Assembly: GCF_002015085.1 (NCBI RefSeq)
Contig: NZ_MUXW01000001.1
Location: 163,089 to 227,088 of the forward strand
Source: Glaesserella parasuis
GTDB taxonomy: Bacteria > Pseudomonadota > Gammaproteobacteria > Enterobacterales > Pasteurellaceae
Direction of reading: 5' to 3'
DNA length: 64,000 nt
The stretch's first letter is position 1. Every line of letters starts with the position of its first letter. Positions 50,795 to 61,300 of this stretch are shown in pieces. The notes beneath the pieces are model-generated. The model was given only the letters and a program-made list of their open reading frames with translations, did not search any database and had not been told where the DNA came from. A program made the translations under genes and the position numbers.

Positions 50795-52339
50795 ATGAAT
50801 AATCTTGACGCTTTTTATAAAAACTTTCTCGGTAACGCACCAGAATGGTATAAGGCTTGTATTATTGCCTTCTTAATTATCAATCCATTGCTCTATTTTT
50901 TCATTAGTCCATTTGTTGCTGGTTGGGCATTAGTGGCTGAATTTATTTTTACGTTAGCAATGGCATTAAAATGTTATCCTCTACAACCAGGTGGTCTACT
51001 TGCCATTGAAGCTGTCGCTATTGGAATGACGAGTGCTGAGCATATCAAAAAAGAAATTCTCGCCAACTTTGAAGTCGTTTTATTGTTGATCTTTATGGTG
51101 GCAGGTATTTACTTTATGAAACGCTTGTTACTTTATGCATTCACTAAGCTACTGATTTCCATCCATTCTAAAAAAATGCTTGCACTCACTTTCTGTTTAA
51201 GTGCGGCATTCTTATCTGCATTCCTCGATGCTTTAACGGTAATTGCGGTGATTATTAGTGTTGGAATGGGATTCTATAAAGTTTACCATAAGGTCGCATC
51301 AGGTGGGCTTTTGGACGATGATGAGTCCGATGATGCTTCAAATGATAAATTAATTACAAACAAACAAATTTTAGAACAATTTCGTGGTTTCTTGCGTAGC
51401 TTATTAATGCACGCTGGAGTAGGTAGTGCGTTAGGTGGCGTGATGACAATGGTCGGTGAACCGCAAAATTTAATTATTGCTGCTCAAGCTGATTGGGGAT
51501 TTGGGGAATTTTTCTTACGGGTAGCTCCAATTAGTATCATTGTGCTTGTATCAGGTATTGCAACCTGTTATCTCGTAGAAAAATACAAACTTTTTGGTTA
51601 TGGTGACCGCTTGCCGCGTAAAGTTTGGGTGGTATTAGCCCATTATAACTTGCGTAAAGAACAAGAGATGACAAAACGAGACCGAATGAAATTGGTTATT
51701 CAAGCCATAGCTGGTGTTTGGTTAGTCATTGCGTTGGCATTGCATTTAGCGGAAGTAGGATTAATCGGTCTCTCTGTTATTATTTTCTGTACAGCTTTCT
51801 GTGGTATCACTGATGAACACGCCTTAGGACGTTCTTTCCAAGAGTCGCTACCATTTACCGCATTGCTTGTGGCTTTCTTCTCTATCGTTGCCGTGATTGT
51901 AGATTTGAAACTCTTTGATCCAATTACTCAATTTGTTCTGTCCGCTGAACCAAGCTCACAATTGGTGCTGTTCTATACATTTAATGGATTGCTTTCAATG
52001 ATTTCGGATAACGTTTTCGTTGGAACCGTTTACATTAACGAAGCAAAAGCGGCTTTCCAAGCTGGCATTATTAGTAGGGAACAATTTGACCTGATTGCTG
52101 TCGCAATTAACACAGGAACCAATTTACCATCAGTTGCTACTCCAAATGGACAAGCTGCATTTTTATTCTTATTGACTTCTGCTATTGCACCATTAATTCG
52201 TTTATCCTATGGACGAATGGTCTATATGGCATTACCATATACCGTAGTTTTATCAGGAGTAGGGTTCTTCGCATTAGAATTTTTACTGCCACAATTAACA
52301 AAATTAATGACGGAGTGGGGCTGGTTAATCACTCGTTAA
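50795..52339 (+). CDS. nhaB: Na+/H+ antiporter NhaB
   Basis: Electrogenic sodium/proton antiporter of the inner membrane. The 514 residues correspond to E. coli NhaB (513), with about twelve hydrophobic segments. Conserved stretches are [19 protein letters not shown] at the start, [22 protein letters not shown] near residue 215, and [16 protein letters not shown] near residue 410. It begins an operon with dsbB and is divergent from fadR. Na+ cycling links it functionally to the Na+-NQR maturation genes nearby, an inference. Confidence 0.97.
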   Translation: MNNLDAFYKNFLGNAPEWYKACIIAFLIINPLLYFFISPFVAGWALVAEFIFTLAMALKCYPLQPGGLLAIEAVAIGMTSAEHIKKEILANFEVVLLLIFMVAGIYFMKRLLLYAFTKLLISIHSKKMLALTFCLSAAFLSAFLDALTVIAVIISVGMGFYKVYHKVASGGLLDDDESDDASNDKLITNKQILEQFRGFLRSLLMHAGVGSALGGVMTMVGEPQNLIIAAQADWGFGEFFLRVAPISIIVLVSGIATCYLVEKYKLFGYGDRLPRKVWVVLAHYNLRKEQEMTKRDRMKLVIQAIAGVWLVIALALHLAEVGLIGLSVIIFCTAFCGITDEHALGRSFQESLPFTALLVAFFSIVAVIVDLKLFDPITQFVLSAEPSSQLVLFYTFNGLLSMISDNVFVGTVYINEAKAAFQAGIISREQFDLIAVAINTGTNLPSVATPNGQAAFLFLLTSAIAPLIRLSYGRMVYMALPYTVVLSGVGFFALEFLLPQLTKLMTEWGWLITR

Positions 52340-52355
52340 GAATAAAGGAAACCGT

Positions 52356-52895
52356 ATGCTAACTTATTTTAAAGAGCTATCAATAAGTCGTAGTGCTTGG
52401 CTACTTCTCACTGCAAGCTGTACAGCACTAGAAGCTGCTGCGCTCTATTTTCAACACGGAATGGGACTAAACCCTTGCGTGATGTGTATTTATGAACGAT
52501 TAGCTCTATTGGCGATTTTAATTGCGGGGATTATCGGCTTTTTAGCCCCCCGCAAAACGCTCGTACGTTGGCTTGCATTATTGCTTGGTTTATTTGGCTC
52601 AATAAAAGGTTTAAGCCTTGCAATTAAGCATACGGATTATCAACTCAATCCTGCTCCGTGGAACCAGTGTTCACCTTTTGTAGATTTCCCTGAAACATTG
52701 CCATTGAACAAATGGCTCCCAGATCTCTTTGAAGCTACAGGTAAAGGCGATTGTGGAAAAGTGGTCTGGCAATTTTTAGATCTCTCTATGCCACAATGGT
52801 TGATTGTGGTTTTCTCTATTTATATTGTCGTTTTTGCTGTTATTATTATAAGTCAATTCAAGCAAACTTCTTCATACAGAACATTATTTCGTTAG
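52356..52895 (+). CDS. dsbB: Disulfide bond formation protein DsbB
   Basis: Inner-membrane quinone reductase that reoxidises periplasmic DsbA. The 179 residues have four transmembrane segments. Both catalytic Cys pairs are present: Cys41 and Cys44 in NPCVMC in the first periplasmic loop, identical numbering to E. coli, and the second pair in NQCSPF and GKGDC near residues 105 and 131. It follows nhaB by 16 bases, a gene pair also seen in E. coli and Haemophilus. Confidence 0.97.
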   Translation: MLTYFKELSISRSAWLLLTASCTALEAAALYFQHGMGLNPCVMCIYERLALLAILIAGIIGFLAPRKTLVRWLALLLGLFGSIKGLSLAIKHTDYQLNPAPWNQCSPFVDFPETLPLNKWLPDLFEATGKGDCGKVVWQFLDLSMPQWLIVVFSIYIVVFAVIIISQFKQTSSYRTLFR

Positions 52896-52902
52896 GTGAA
52901 AT

Positions 52903-53067
52903 ATGAGTAGCGAATCTAAATCTTTTTTTCGTACATTATTAGAGAAATACAACGAGTTATGTAAAGATCTTGGCGTTGACCAAGGTGCTTGTCGAGGCTG
53001 TGTACCCGTTGTAAAATTTGATCCCGAACAAGATGATAAATCTGGAGAAAAAACAAAAGATGTTTAA
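52903..53067 (+). CDS. Small conserved-looking ORF after dsbB
   Basis: A 54-residue ORF starting eight bases after the dsbB stop, with an AGGTGA ribosome binding site. It begins MSSESKSFFRTLLEKYNEL, has no signal peptide or membrane segment, and contains a CxxC pair in GACRGCVPVVKFDPE. The tail is charged. It resembles short proteins that I believe are annotated as a domain of unknown function in Pasteurellaceae, but I cannot name its function. It is followed by a strong terminator, so it closes the nhaB-dsbB operon. Confidence 0.7.
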   Translation: MSSESKSFFRTLLEKYNELCKDLGVDQGACRGCVPVVKFDPEQDDKSGEKTKDV

Positions 53068-53075
53068 ATTATCTT

Positions 53076-53108
53076 AAATGGGATAGAGAAAAATCTATCC
53101 CATTTATC
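53076..53108 (+). terminator. Terminator of nhaB-dsbB operon
   Basis: A perfect 12-bp stem (AAATGGGATAGA with TCTATCCCATTT, 6-nt loop) lies right after the small ORF and is followed by ATCCTTTC. Confidence 0.7.
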
Positions 53109-53226
53109 CTTTCTAAACATGTCATACTATGATGTCCCCCCCCATTCATTTCTAAAAGAATGATTTAACTCTCGCAATTTTATTCATAATCTCTATACTA
53201 TTTGAAAATTTTTATTTGGAGTCTTC

Positions 53227-55626
53227 ATGTCATCTACTCAACAATTCCAAACGCTGTTTGAACAGTCGTTGAAAAACTACTGTGAAGAGCGTTTTTTAAA
53301 ACCTGAACAACTTTCTACACAACAATGGTATCAATTCATTGCCGAAGTCAGCCAACAAGCGATTTTGCAAAATTTTCCTAAAAACGCACCGCTTGTAAAC
53401 ACTCGCAAAGTAAACTATCTCTCAATGGAGTTCTTAATCGGACGTTTACTGGGTAACAACTTAATGAGTCTGAGCGTTTATCAATATGTCTATTTAGCCC
53501 TTGCTCAATATGGTAAAAATTTAGTCGATATTCTCGAAGAAGAGCGTGATCCATCATTAGGCAATGGCGGTTTAGGTCGTTTAGCTGCCTGTTATTTAGA
53601 TTCAATGGCAAGCCTTGCTCAGCCAGCAGTGGGATACGGATTACACTATCAGTACGGCTTATTCAAACAGAGCTTTGGCTGGGCAGGTGAACAACGTGAA
53701 GAAGGCGATGCGTGGAGCCGTGATTTCTATACTCAACAATATCATCGCCCAGATTTTCGTCAAACCGTTGGCTTTGGTGGCGAAGTATGGCATCGTGACG
53801 GTGATAAATATGAATGGAAACCAGCGTGGACAATTTATGGTGAAGCCTTTGATTTACCCGTAGTGGGTTATAAAGGGGTTCAACAGCCGTTACGTTTATG
53901 GCAAGGTTATAGCGAAACGTCCTTCGATCTTGCTCAATTTAACGACGGCGACTATCTTGAGTCTGAAAGCAAAGTGGTTGATGCGTCAAAATTAACCAAA
54001 GTGCTATATCCAAACGACAATCATCAAGAAGGTAAAGAGTTGCGTTTAATGCAACAATATTTCCACTGTGCTTGCTCTGTTGCCGATATTCTAAAAAATC
54101 ACCTTGCACAAGGAAGAACCTTAGAGCAGTTGCCTGAATTTGAAGTGATCCAGTTAAACGATACGCACCCTGCGATTGCAATCCCCGAATTAATGCGCCT
54201 TTTGATTGACGAATACGGTTTATGTTGGGATCGAGCTTGGGCAATTTGTTCAAAAACATTTGCTTACACCAACCATACTTTATTGCCTGAAGCGTTAGAG
54301 CAGTGGGATCAAAATCTCGTCGCGAAATTGTTGCCACGCCATTTAATCATCATTGACCGCATTAACCACGAGCTTTATCAACAAGTGAAAGCGGAATTTA
54401 GCGAAGCAGAATTTGCAGATGCGTGGGACGAAACAGCGGTCTTAATGAACCACCGTGTGCGTATGGCAAACCTTTGTGTTGTAGGATCTTTTGCTGTCAA
54501 TGGTGTGGCACAAATTCACTCGGATTTAGTGGTAAGCGATTTATTCCCAGCTTATAACCGCTTGTTTAAAGGTCGCTTCCATAATGTAACTAACGGTATT
54601 ACCCCTCGTCGTTGGATCCGCCAAGCAAACCCATTACTAAGTGCGTTGTTAGATAAATATATCAAAGGTGACTGGACGAAAGATCTTGAATTGTTGGCTC
54701 AAATTGAGAAATTTGCCAAAGATCCACAGTTCCAAGCAGATTACAATCACATCAAACAGCAAAACAAACAGCTATTAGCGAAAGAAATTGAGCAATCACT
54801 TGGTTTAAAAGTGAATTGCAATGCGATTTTCGATGTTCAAATTAAACGTTTCCACGAATACAAACGCCAACATTTGAACCTGTTGAATATCATCGCCACT
54901 TATCAAGAGCTTAAAGAGAACCCACAACAAGAGGTTGTACCACGCCTGTTTATCTTTGCAGGTAAAGCGGCACCAGGTTACTTTATGGCGAAACAAATTA
55001 TTCAAGCCATCAACGCTGTGGCAAAAGTGATTAACAACGATCCTGATATGCAAGGTAAATTACAAGTAGCATTCTTACCAGACTACCGTGTAAGCCTTGC
55101 GGAGAAAATCATTCCTGCGGCAGATGTTTCTGAGCAGATTTCTCTTGCGGGTAAAGAAGCGTCAGGTACGGGCAATATGAAATTAGCTCTCAATGGTGCA
55201 ATTACGCTTGGCACATTAGACGGTGCAAACGTAGAAATTGCAGAATTTGCAGGGGAAGAAAATGTCGTGATTTTCGGACATACCGTTGAATCTGTGCGTG
55301 AATTGCGTGCAAAAGGTTATGTGTCTAAAACGTACTATGAGCAAGATCCTGTATTAAAACAAGCGATTGACGCATTAGCGGACGGCACATTCTCAGGTGG
55401 TAATAAAGATACCTTTGAACCGTTAGTTTATGATCTGTTAAACAAAGATTATTTCTGTGTGTTAGCAGATTTTGCAAGCTACCGTGAAGCTCAAAAAGAA
55501 GTCGCAAAACGTTATCAAGATCAAACCGCTTGGGTTGAATCTGCGATTCTTAATACGGCTCGTTTGGGTATGTTTAGCTCAGACCGTTCGATTCGTGATT
55601 ATCAGACACGGATTTGGAAGAAATAG
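53227..55626 (+). CDS. malP: Maltodextrin/glycogen phosphorylase
   Basis: Phosphorolyses alpha-1,4-glucans to glucose 1-phosphate in the cytoplasm. The 799 residues match MalP (797 in E. coli) more than GlgP (815). The N-terminal [18 protein letters not shown] and [14 protein letters not shown] segments are MalP-like. The pyridoxal-phosphate lysine is Lys652 in [11 protein letters not shown]. No malQ or glg genes are adjacent, so it stands alone. An uncommon C8 tract lies 84 bases upstream of the start, and a possible -10 (TATACT at 53194) is nearer. Confidence 0.95.
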   Translation: MSSTQQFQTLFEQSLKNYCEERFLKPEQLSTQQWYQFIAEVSQQAILQNFPKNAPLVNTRKVNYLSMEFLIGRLLGNNLMSLSVYQYVYLALAQYGKNLVDILEEERDPSLGNGGLGRLAACYLDSMASLAQPAVGYGLHYQYGLFKQSFGWAGEQREEGDAWSRDFYTQQYHRPDFRQTVGFGGEVWHRDGDKYEWKPAWTIYGEAFDLPVVGYKGVQQPLRLWQGYSETSFDLAQFNDGDYLESESKVVDASKLTKVLYPNDNHQEGKELRLMQQYFHCACSVADILKNHLAQGRTLEQLPEFEVIQLNDTHPAIAIPELMRLLIDEYGLCWDRAWAICSKTFAYTNHTLLPEALEQWDQNLVAKLLPRHLIIIDRINHELYQQVKAEFSEAEFADAWDETAVLMNHRVRMANLCVVGSFAVNGVAQIHSDLVVSDLFPAYNRLFKGRFHNVTNGITPRRWIRQANPLLSALLDKYIKGDWTKDLELLAQIEKFAKDPQFQADYNHIKQQNKQLLAKEIEQSLGLKVNCNAIFDVQIKRFHEYKRQHLNLLNIIATYQELKENPQQEVVPRLFIFAGKAAPGYFMAKQIIQAINAVAKVINNDPDMQGKLQVAFLPDYRVSLAEKIIPAADVSEQISLAGKEASGTGNMKLALNGAITLGTLDGANVEIAEFAGEENVVIFGHTVESVRELRAKGYVSKTYYEQDPVLKQAIDALADGTFSGGNKDTFEPLVYDLLNKDYFCVLADFASYREAQKEVAKRYQDQTAWVESAILNTARLGMFSSDRSIRDYQTRIWKK

Positions 55627-55633
55627 AGATATG

Positions 55634-55684
55634 GTAGCTAAAAATGATTTTTGTCATTTTTAGCTACTATTTTGTCTATTACAC
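55634..55684. terminator. Hairpin after malP with a repeat tail
   Basis: A perfect 14-bp stem begins GTAGCTAAAAATGA and ends TCATTTTTAGCTAC. It is followed by TATTTTGTCTATTACAC, which resembles the repeat at 3032 and 46428. It probably terminates malP on the plus strand. Confidence 0.6.
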
Positions 55685-55750
55685 CTATTTTTTTATATGC
55701 TGCTAATACTGGTGCGAGCTAGATACTCGCACCAATTAATTTAGATATTC

Positions 55751-57040
55751 TTAGAATTTATAACTTACTGTTGCATTTACTTTACGTTCAGCGCCGTAAT
55801 AGCAGTAGTAATCGCATGCCGCAACATATTTACGATTGCCTACGTTATCCACATTAAGTTGTGCGCTCCAGTTTTGGTTGATTTGGTAACGAGCCATTAA
55901 ATCGACTAACGTCACAGACGGTAAACGTGCATGTGAGTAAAGTGAACCTTTTGACGTTACGCTAATGCTCTACATAACGAATACCTGCACCTACGGTTAA
56001 GCCGTTTAACATACCGTTGCTAAACGTATAAGCTGTTTTTGCTGCAAGGGTATTTGTTGGAATTAACGGGCGGCGTGTTTTGGTTCCGGTTGAGTCCTTG
56101 CTTTCTGCTTTTGTGTAAGTGTAAGCTAAGGTTCCAGTCCAATTTTCGGTTAAGTTTACATCTGCTTGAAGTTCGAAACCTTTACGATAAATTGGATCTT
56201 CATCACTCTCTGTTGAAACAGTGCCATTAGGTTGTAATTTACTTACTAAAGCATCGGTATCCTTCGCTCGGAAGCCTGCGATAGTAATTACCCCATCTAG
56301 CCACATTGAGCTGGTTAAAATGCTTAAGCGAGTACGATCTGAAATATCCCATTCTAAGGTTGGTGCAAGGTAGATCGTTTTATTTTCGGTATCTTTCCAT
56401 TCGCCATTGGCGTGATTTAATGAGGCGACAATGCGATAACGTACGCTTTCATCATCGGTCATTTTTCCTGTGTAATCTGCGCCAAAACCATACAAGCTAT
56501 TTGTACCAAAATTCGCTTTGAATTCGCCTTTACCGATTTGATCACGGTGTGCACGTTTGGTCACATAGTTAATTAAACCGCCTGATTGTGCTGCACCAAA
56601 GGTCATTGAGTCTGCGCCTTTTGTTACTTCAACAGCTTCTAAGCCAAAACTTTCTACATAAGGCGTAAAGAAACCGTAACTGAAGGTCGGCAAGCCGTTT
56701 ACTGCTTGTGAAACTTCTGCTCCACGCACACGGAACCAGTTTGTGTTGGTGTCGTTACCAAATACTTGATTCGCAAAACCTGCTTGGTAGCGACCGATTT
56801 CATCGACTTTTTTCACGTCTTGTTTATCTAGTTCATCACGAGAAATGGCTATCGCTGATTTTGCTTGGTGTACAGGTACTTCACCCATTTTATACATCGA
56901 GCCACCACTAACAACCGCAACTTCATCTAACGCTGCAACATCATTTTTGCAGACTCATTTGTCATTGCATTGCTTGCAATGGCAAGTAGTACTACTTGAG
57001 AAATTGTTGAATAAACAAATGTTTTTTCGGTATTATGTAT
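55751..57040 (-). pseudogene. TonB-dependent siderophore receptor, decayed
   Basis: Outer-membrane receptor remnant. The largest open piece (56897-55962) encodes the plug domain (EVPVHQAKSAIAISRDELDKQ-like start, WFRVRGAEVSQAVNG, EVTKGADSMTFGAAQSGGLINY) and part of the barrel. Upstream the signal peptide (VLLAIASNAMTNESAK) is in a different frame: an A run at about 56946-56950 has lost one base, and no ATG is evident at the 5' end. Downstream a frameshift at about 55965 separates RYVE from the C-terminal part (ISVTSKGSLYSHARLPS, ending NATVSYKF). The total of about 430 residues is far below the usual 650-750, and the sequence jumps from SSMWLDGVI to TIAGFRAKD, suggesting an internal in-frame deletion. 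The ancestral ligand is unknown. Confidence 0.85.
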
Positions 57041-57053
57041 CAGCTACGTAAAT

Positions 57054-57083
57054 ATCTCAGCCCTTTTGAACCGAGGGCTGAGA
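57054..57083. repeat. Inverted repeat upstream of menC
   Basis: A 9-bp stem (TCTCAGCCC with GGGCTGAGA, 12-nt loop) lies 44 bases before menC and 14 bases from the pseudogene start. No T tract follows on either strand. Confidence 0.45.
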
Positions 57084-57126
57084 GTAATTTGTTGTCTGAA
57101 TATAAATACATACAAAGTTAACCCCG

Positions 57127-58113
57127 ATGAAAACCGCTCAACTTTACCGTTATTCCTTACCTGTTGAAACAGGCATTATCTTACGTAACCGCCGTTTAAA
57201 ACAACGAGATGGTTTGATTATTCATTTGCAACATGCTGACAAAGAAGGCTGGGGGGAAATCGCCCCATTGCCTGAATTTAGCCAAGAAACCTTAGCAGAG
57301 GCGGAAATTGCAGTTCGCCAATGGATTGAAAAGTGGCTAAATCATCAAGACGATTCTTTAACATCCTATCCACCGTCCGTTGCATTTGGGGTCAGCAGTG
57401 CCTTAGCAGAACTCAATGAAACATTAAGCGAAGAAGCCAACTTTCAAACTGTGCCACTCTGTTATGGCGACCCAGATGAACTTTATGCAGAATTGAACCA
57501 AATGCAAGGGGAAAAAATCGCCAAAATTAAAGTAGGGTTATATGAAGCTAATCGAGATGGGCTTATTGCGGATATGTTTTTAGAAGCAATTCCCGATTTA
57601 AAATTGCGGCTTGATGCTAATCGCTCATGGACGCTAGAAAAGGCGTTGCTTTTTGCAAGTAAAATTTCCCCTGAACGCAAAAAGCGCATTCAGTTTTTAG
57701 AGGAACCCTGCAAAACTCCAGAACTTTCACGTCAGTTTGCTGAACAGACAGGGATAAATATCGCTTGGGATGAAACGGTACGAGAGCCTGATTTTTTGGT
57801 AAAAAAAGAGCCAAATCTAACCGCTATTGTGATTAAGCCAACGCTCGTTGGTTCCCTTGAAAAATGTATTTCACTCATTGAACAGGCTCATCAGCAAGGT
57901 TTAATTGCTGTGATAAGTTCAAGTATTGAATCTAGTCTTGGGCTTACGCAACTGGCTCGCTTTGCGACTCAATATACTCCAAACACTTTGGCTGGTTTAG
58001 ATACTTTAGATTTAATGAAAGTACAGTTATTGCGGGAGTGGAATAATTCAACTTTACCGATAGTGCATTTAAATAGCCCGTATATTTTGGGATTAGACGA
58101 CAATGTTAAGTAG
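57127..58113 (+). CDS. menC: o-succinylbenzoate synthase
   Basis: Enolase-superfamily dehydratase of menaquinone synthesis. The 328 residues have the N-terminal capping domain ([22 protein letters not shown]) and a TIM barrel with the catalytic and metal residues in order: Lys pair in KIKVGLYE near residue 135, Asp in RLDANRSW near 163, Glu in FLEEPC near 193, Asp in AWDET near 217, and Lys in VIKPTLVG near 238. It stands alone; other men genes are not in the window. A short hairpin lies upstream. Confidence 0.95.
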   Translation: MKTAQLYRYSLPVETGIILRNRRLKQRDGLIIHLQHADKEGWGEIAPLPEFSQETLAEAEIAVRQWIEKWLNHQDDSLTSYPPSVAFGVSSALAELNETLSEEANFQTVPLCYGDPDELYAELNQMQGEKIAKIKVGLYEANRDGLIADMFLEAIPDLKLRLDANRSWTLEKALLFASKISPERKKRIQFLEEPCKTPELSRQFAEQTGINIAWDETVREPDFLVKKEPNLTAIVIKPTLVGSLEKCISLIEQAHQQGLIAVISSSIESSLGLTQLARFATQYTPNTLAGLDTLDLMKVQLLREWNNSTLPIVHLNSPYILGLDDNVK

Positions 58114-58128
58114 GCTATGTGATAATGA

Positions 58129-58257
58129 TTAAATAGCAGCCTGTTCAAGAGACGATGCGGTGTAAAATATCCCATCTAAATCACCGCTTTCATCAGATTT
58201 CCCGCCTATTATTTCTAACTTTTTTAATAATTGACAATAAAAGTTGAAAAATGCTTG
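58129..58257 (-). pseudogene. Possible short gene remnant
   Basis: A 42-codon open stretch on the minus strand, between two TAA stops and with no good start, reads QAFFNFYCQLLKKLE and later DGIFYTASSLEQAAI. It looks protein-like, but no family is recognised. It may be the C-terminal residue of a deleted gene. Low certainty. Confidence 0.25.
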
Positions 58258-58303
58258 TTATTTTATTCTTTATTTTATGTAAATGTTGTTTTTTTTTTAC
58301 AAT
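58231..58303 (+). promoter_or_regulatory. Putative adhesin promoter region with a T10 tract
   Basis: TTGACA at 58231-58236 has a possible -10 (TGTTAT, 58256-58261) at 19-base spacing. A run of ten T (58289-58298) ends directly at TACAAT (58298-58303), another possible -10, about 90 bases before the adhesin start. Change in tract length would alter promoter spacing or leader length. Confidence 0.4.
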
Positions 58304-58391
58304 GGAGTGGGGACATCTGTACACCCTGAAAATGTAAATAAAAGTTTATGATGCTTTATTAGAAAAAGCGTTAGAGAAGAAGATTATTATT

Positions 58392-61300
58392 ATGAATAAA
58401 ATATTTAGAGTTATTTGGAGTCACGCTCAACAGGCTTGGGTTGTTGTATCTGAATTAGTAAAATCTCATACCAAAACATCCACTTACACGGATAAAAGAG
58501 CTCAACTATGCACCTCACATTATTTTTTAGATAAACAGCAAGATAAATTTAAATTAAGTCTTTTAAGTCTAGTATTACTAGGTATATTTTTTAGTCCAGT
58601 AGGTTCAGCAGCATGGTTGGTATATGGTTCTAGTTCAGGGGATCAAGGAAGTGACGATGGTTCTATTGGTATTGGTCCAGGTAGTAGGGTTGGGTCTGAT
58701 TCTATTGCTATTGGTCGGCTCTCAAAATCTCAAAATACGAGTTCTGTTGCGATAGGTCATGGAGCAAATGCACAATCATACGAATCTATCGCCTTAGGCA
58801 AAGGTGCCAATACGGCAGCGAATTATGCAGTTGCACTAGGTTCAAATGCTAGAGCAAGTGGGGAACACTCTGTTGCTATCGGGACATATACCCAAGCGGT
58901 GGGGAATAACTCCATATCAATCGGTAATGGAGCAAATGCAAGATTAGATTCTATCTCCTTAGGCAGAGAAGCCAATGCGACACATACTCAAACAGTTGCA
59001 ATAGGTCCAAAAGCTAGCGCAAGTGGGGCACAATCTGTTGCTATCGGGGGAGATACCAAAGCGGAGGGGCGTGGCTCCATATCAATCGGTGGCGATGATT
59101 TAGATGCGACTGAATATCAGACTGTAGAAGGAGTTAATCGGTATTTTGGCACCACGGCAAAAGGAAATGCTGCCATTGCAATTGGTGTAAAATCAAGAGC
59201 AGTTGGAGATGGATCAGTTGTAGTCGGTCCAGTCTCACTAGCAAGCGGTAAAGAAGGTGTAGCAATCGGTGCGAAAAGTACTTCAAATAACGACTATGGT
59301 GTGGCTGTCGGTAGCAGTTCTATAGCGGGCAGTCGTTCGGCATCTTTAGGCTATAAAGCTGCTGCAGGTGGCATAGGTTCTGTCGCTGTGGGTGAACGGG
59401 CAACTACCAACCAAGTAAGTAGAGCAACCGCACTTGGTAACAATTCAATTGTTCTTGTTGATGGTGGCGTGGCGTTAGGTTATGGTTCGAGAGCAGAAAT
59501 AGCTGGGAATGTAGATGGAGAGAGACAACCCCATTCTATAATAACAGACAGTACTGTTGAGAATGGTTTTAAATCAACACAAAGTGTTGAGAATAACATT
59601 ACTATCGGTGCAGTTTCTGTGGGTAATGAGAAAATCAAACGCCAAATCGTCAACGTTGCAGCAGGTAAACAATTAACTGATGCAGTAAACGTGGCGCAGC
59701 TTAAATCGCTCACAATGAAAATTGGTGGAGATTCCAACGCTAATGAACAACCTAAAGTTGGCTTGTGGGAAGGTATCTTAAATGTTAAAGGTACAAGCGG
59801 TGAGATTAAGACTTCTGCTAGTGGCAATACCATTACCTTGAAATTAGATGAGACGTTGAAGCAGAAGATCACGGACTCTGCTAGCAAAGAATATGTCAAT
59901 ACTAAATTTAACGAAATCAGTACAGTAACCACTCATCAATACTTTACCGTTGGTGATGGTAGTACGAGTACGACTAAAATTACGGTCAATACGGAAAAGG
60001 ATAAGAAACACTTTGATATTAAAGGAAAAGATGGTGTTACTACGACTGTGGTTGAGCGTGCAGTGGAAGTAGGATTAACAACTGAAATAACGAATAAAAT
60101 CAACAAAATTGATGACCTAGAAACCAAAGTAAATAATCAGGGCATTACTTTTGTTGCAGATGCTGGTACTCAAAACAACACAAAAACCGACCCTGTGAAA
60201 TTGGGTAGCGAGCTGAAAATTGCTGGTGGCACCAATATCGGCACAACGGTTTCAGATGATAAAGGTGCGATTAATATCAATCTTGATGATGATGTGGTGT
60301 TAAGCGCAGCAGGTAGTGTTGCATTTGGGAATGATACTACTCTTTTAACAAAATTAGAGAATAATGGTTTAACGGTTAAAACGGATACAACGACAAATGC
60401 GAAAACCATTGAAGTTACCAAAACAGGCATTAAAGCAGGCGATAAGAAAATCACCAATGTAGCTGCAGGTGATGTGAAGGATAACTCAACCGATGCGATT
60501 AATGGCAACCAGTTACATAACTTTATTAAAGTAGGCGATAAGGCTGTTGCCAAAGATGGTGTGGTGAAATTTGCCAACGGTACGGGAACAACTGTATCTG
60601 CAGAAAATGGCGAGATTAAAGTTAATGTGAATACGGGTACCTCAACTGTAGATGAGGACGGCAAGGCTAAATCAACCTCAACTGATCACGATAATAAAAT
60701 TGCCACGGTGAAAGACATTACAGATACAGTAAATAAAACATTCTGGAAAGCTAGCACAGATAAAGAAGGTACAGGTAAACAAGCGACTGGTTCCGAAAAT
60801 AAACTTGCAAAAGTAAAAGCTGGCGATGAAGTGAAATTTAAAGCTGGCGATAACTTGATTATCAAACAAGATGGTACAGAAGATCGTGACTTTACTTACT
60901 CGCTAAATAAAGATGTAGATTTGAAAGATGGTAGCGTTAAGTTTAATAAGGCGGGTGAAACTGCAACTTCGGTTCAGTTAGATGAAAATGGATTGACGAT
61001 TACGAAACCTGCCAACTCAGGAGATACAAAATCTGATGTAAAACTTACCGCTAGTGGTTTGGATAATGGTGGCAACACGATTAAAAATGTAGCTAAACCT
61101 GTGAATGAAACAGATGCGGCTAATAAAAAATACGTTGATGATACCAATACCATTGTTGAAGCAGGTACGGGTATTACGGTAAGTGATCCACAAAAACAAG
61201 CCAATGGTGCGAATAAATATACCGTTTCTGTCAATACAGGAGCATTTGGTGCAACAACCAATGACGGTAAACTTTCACAACAAACCGCAGGTGTAGCCAC

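Noticed and set aside
57054..57092. CTGAGAG-containing sequence before menC as a possible TPP riboswitch
   Set aside because: Only a simple inverted repeat is present; the other conserved TPP-aptamer segments are missing.
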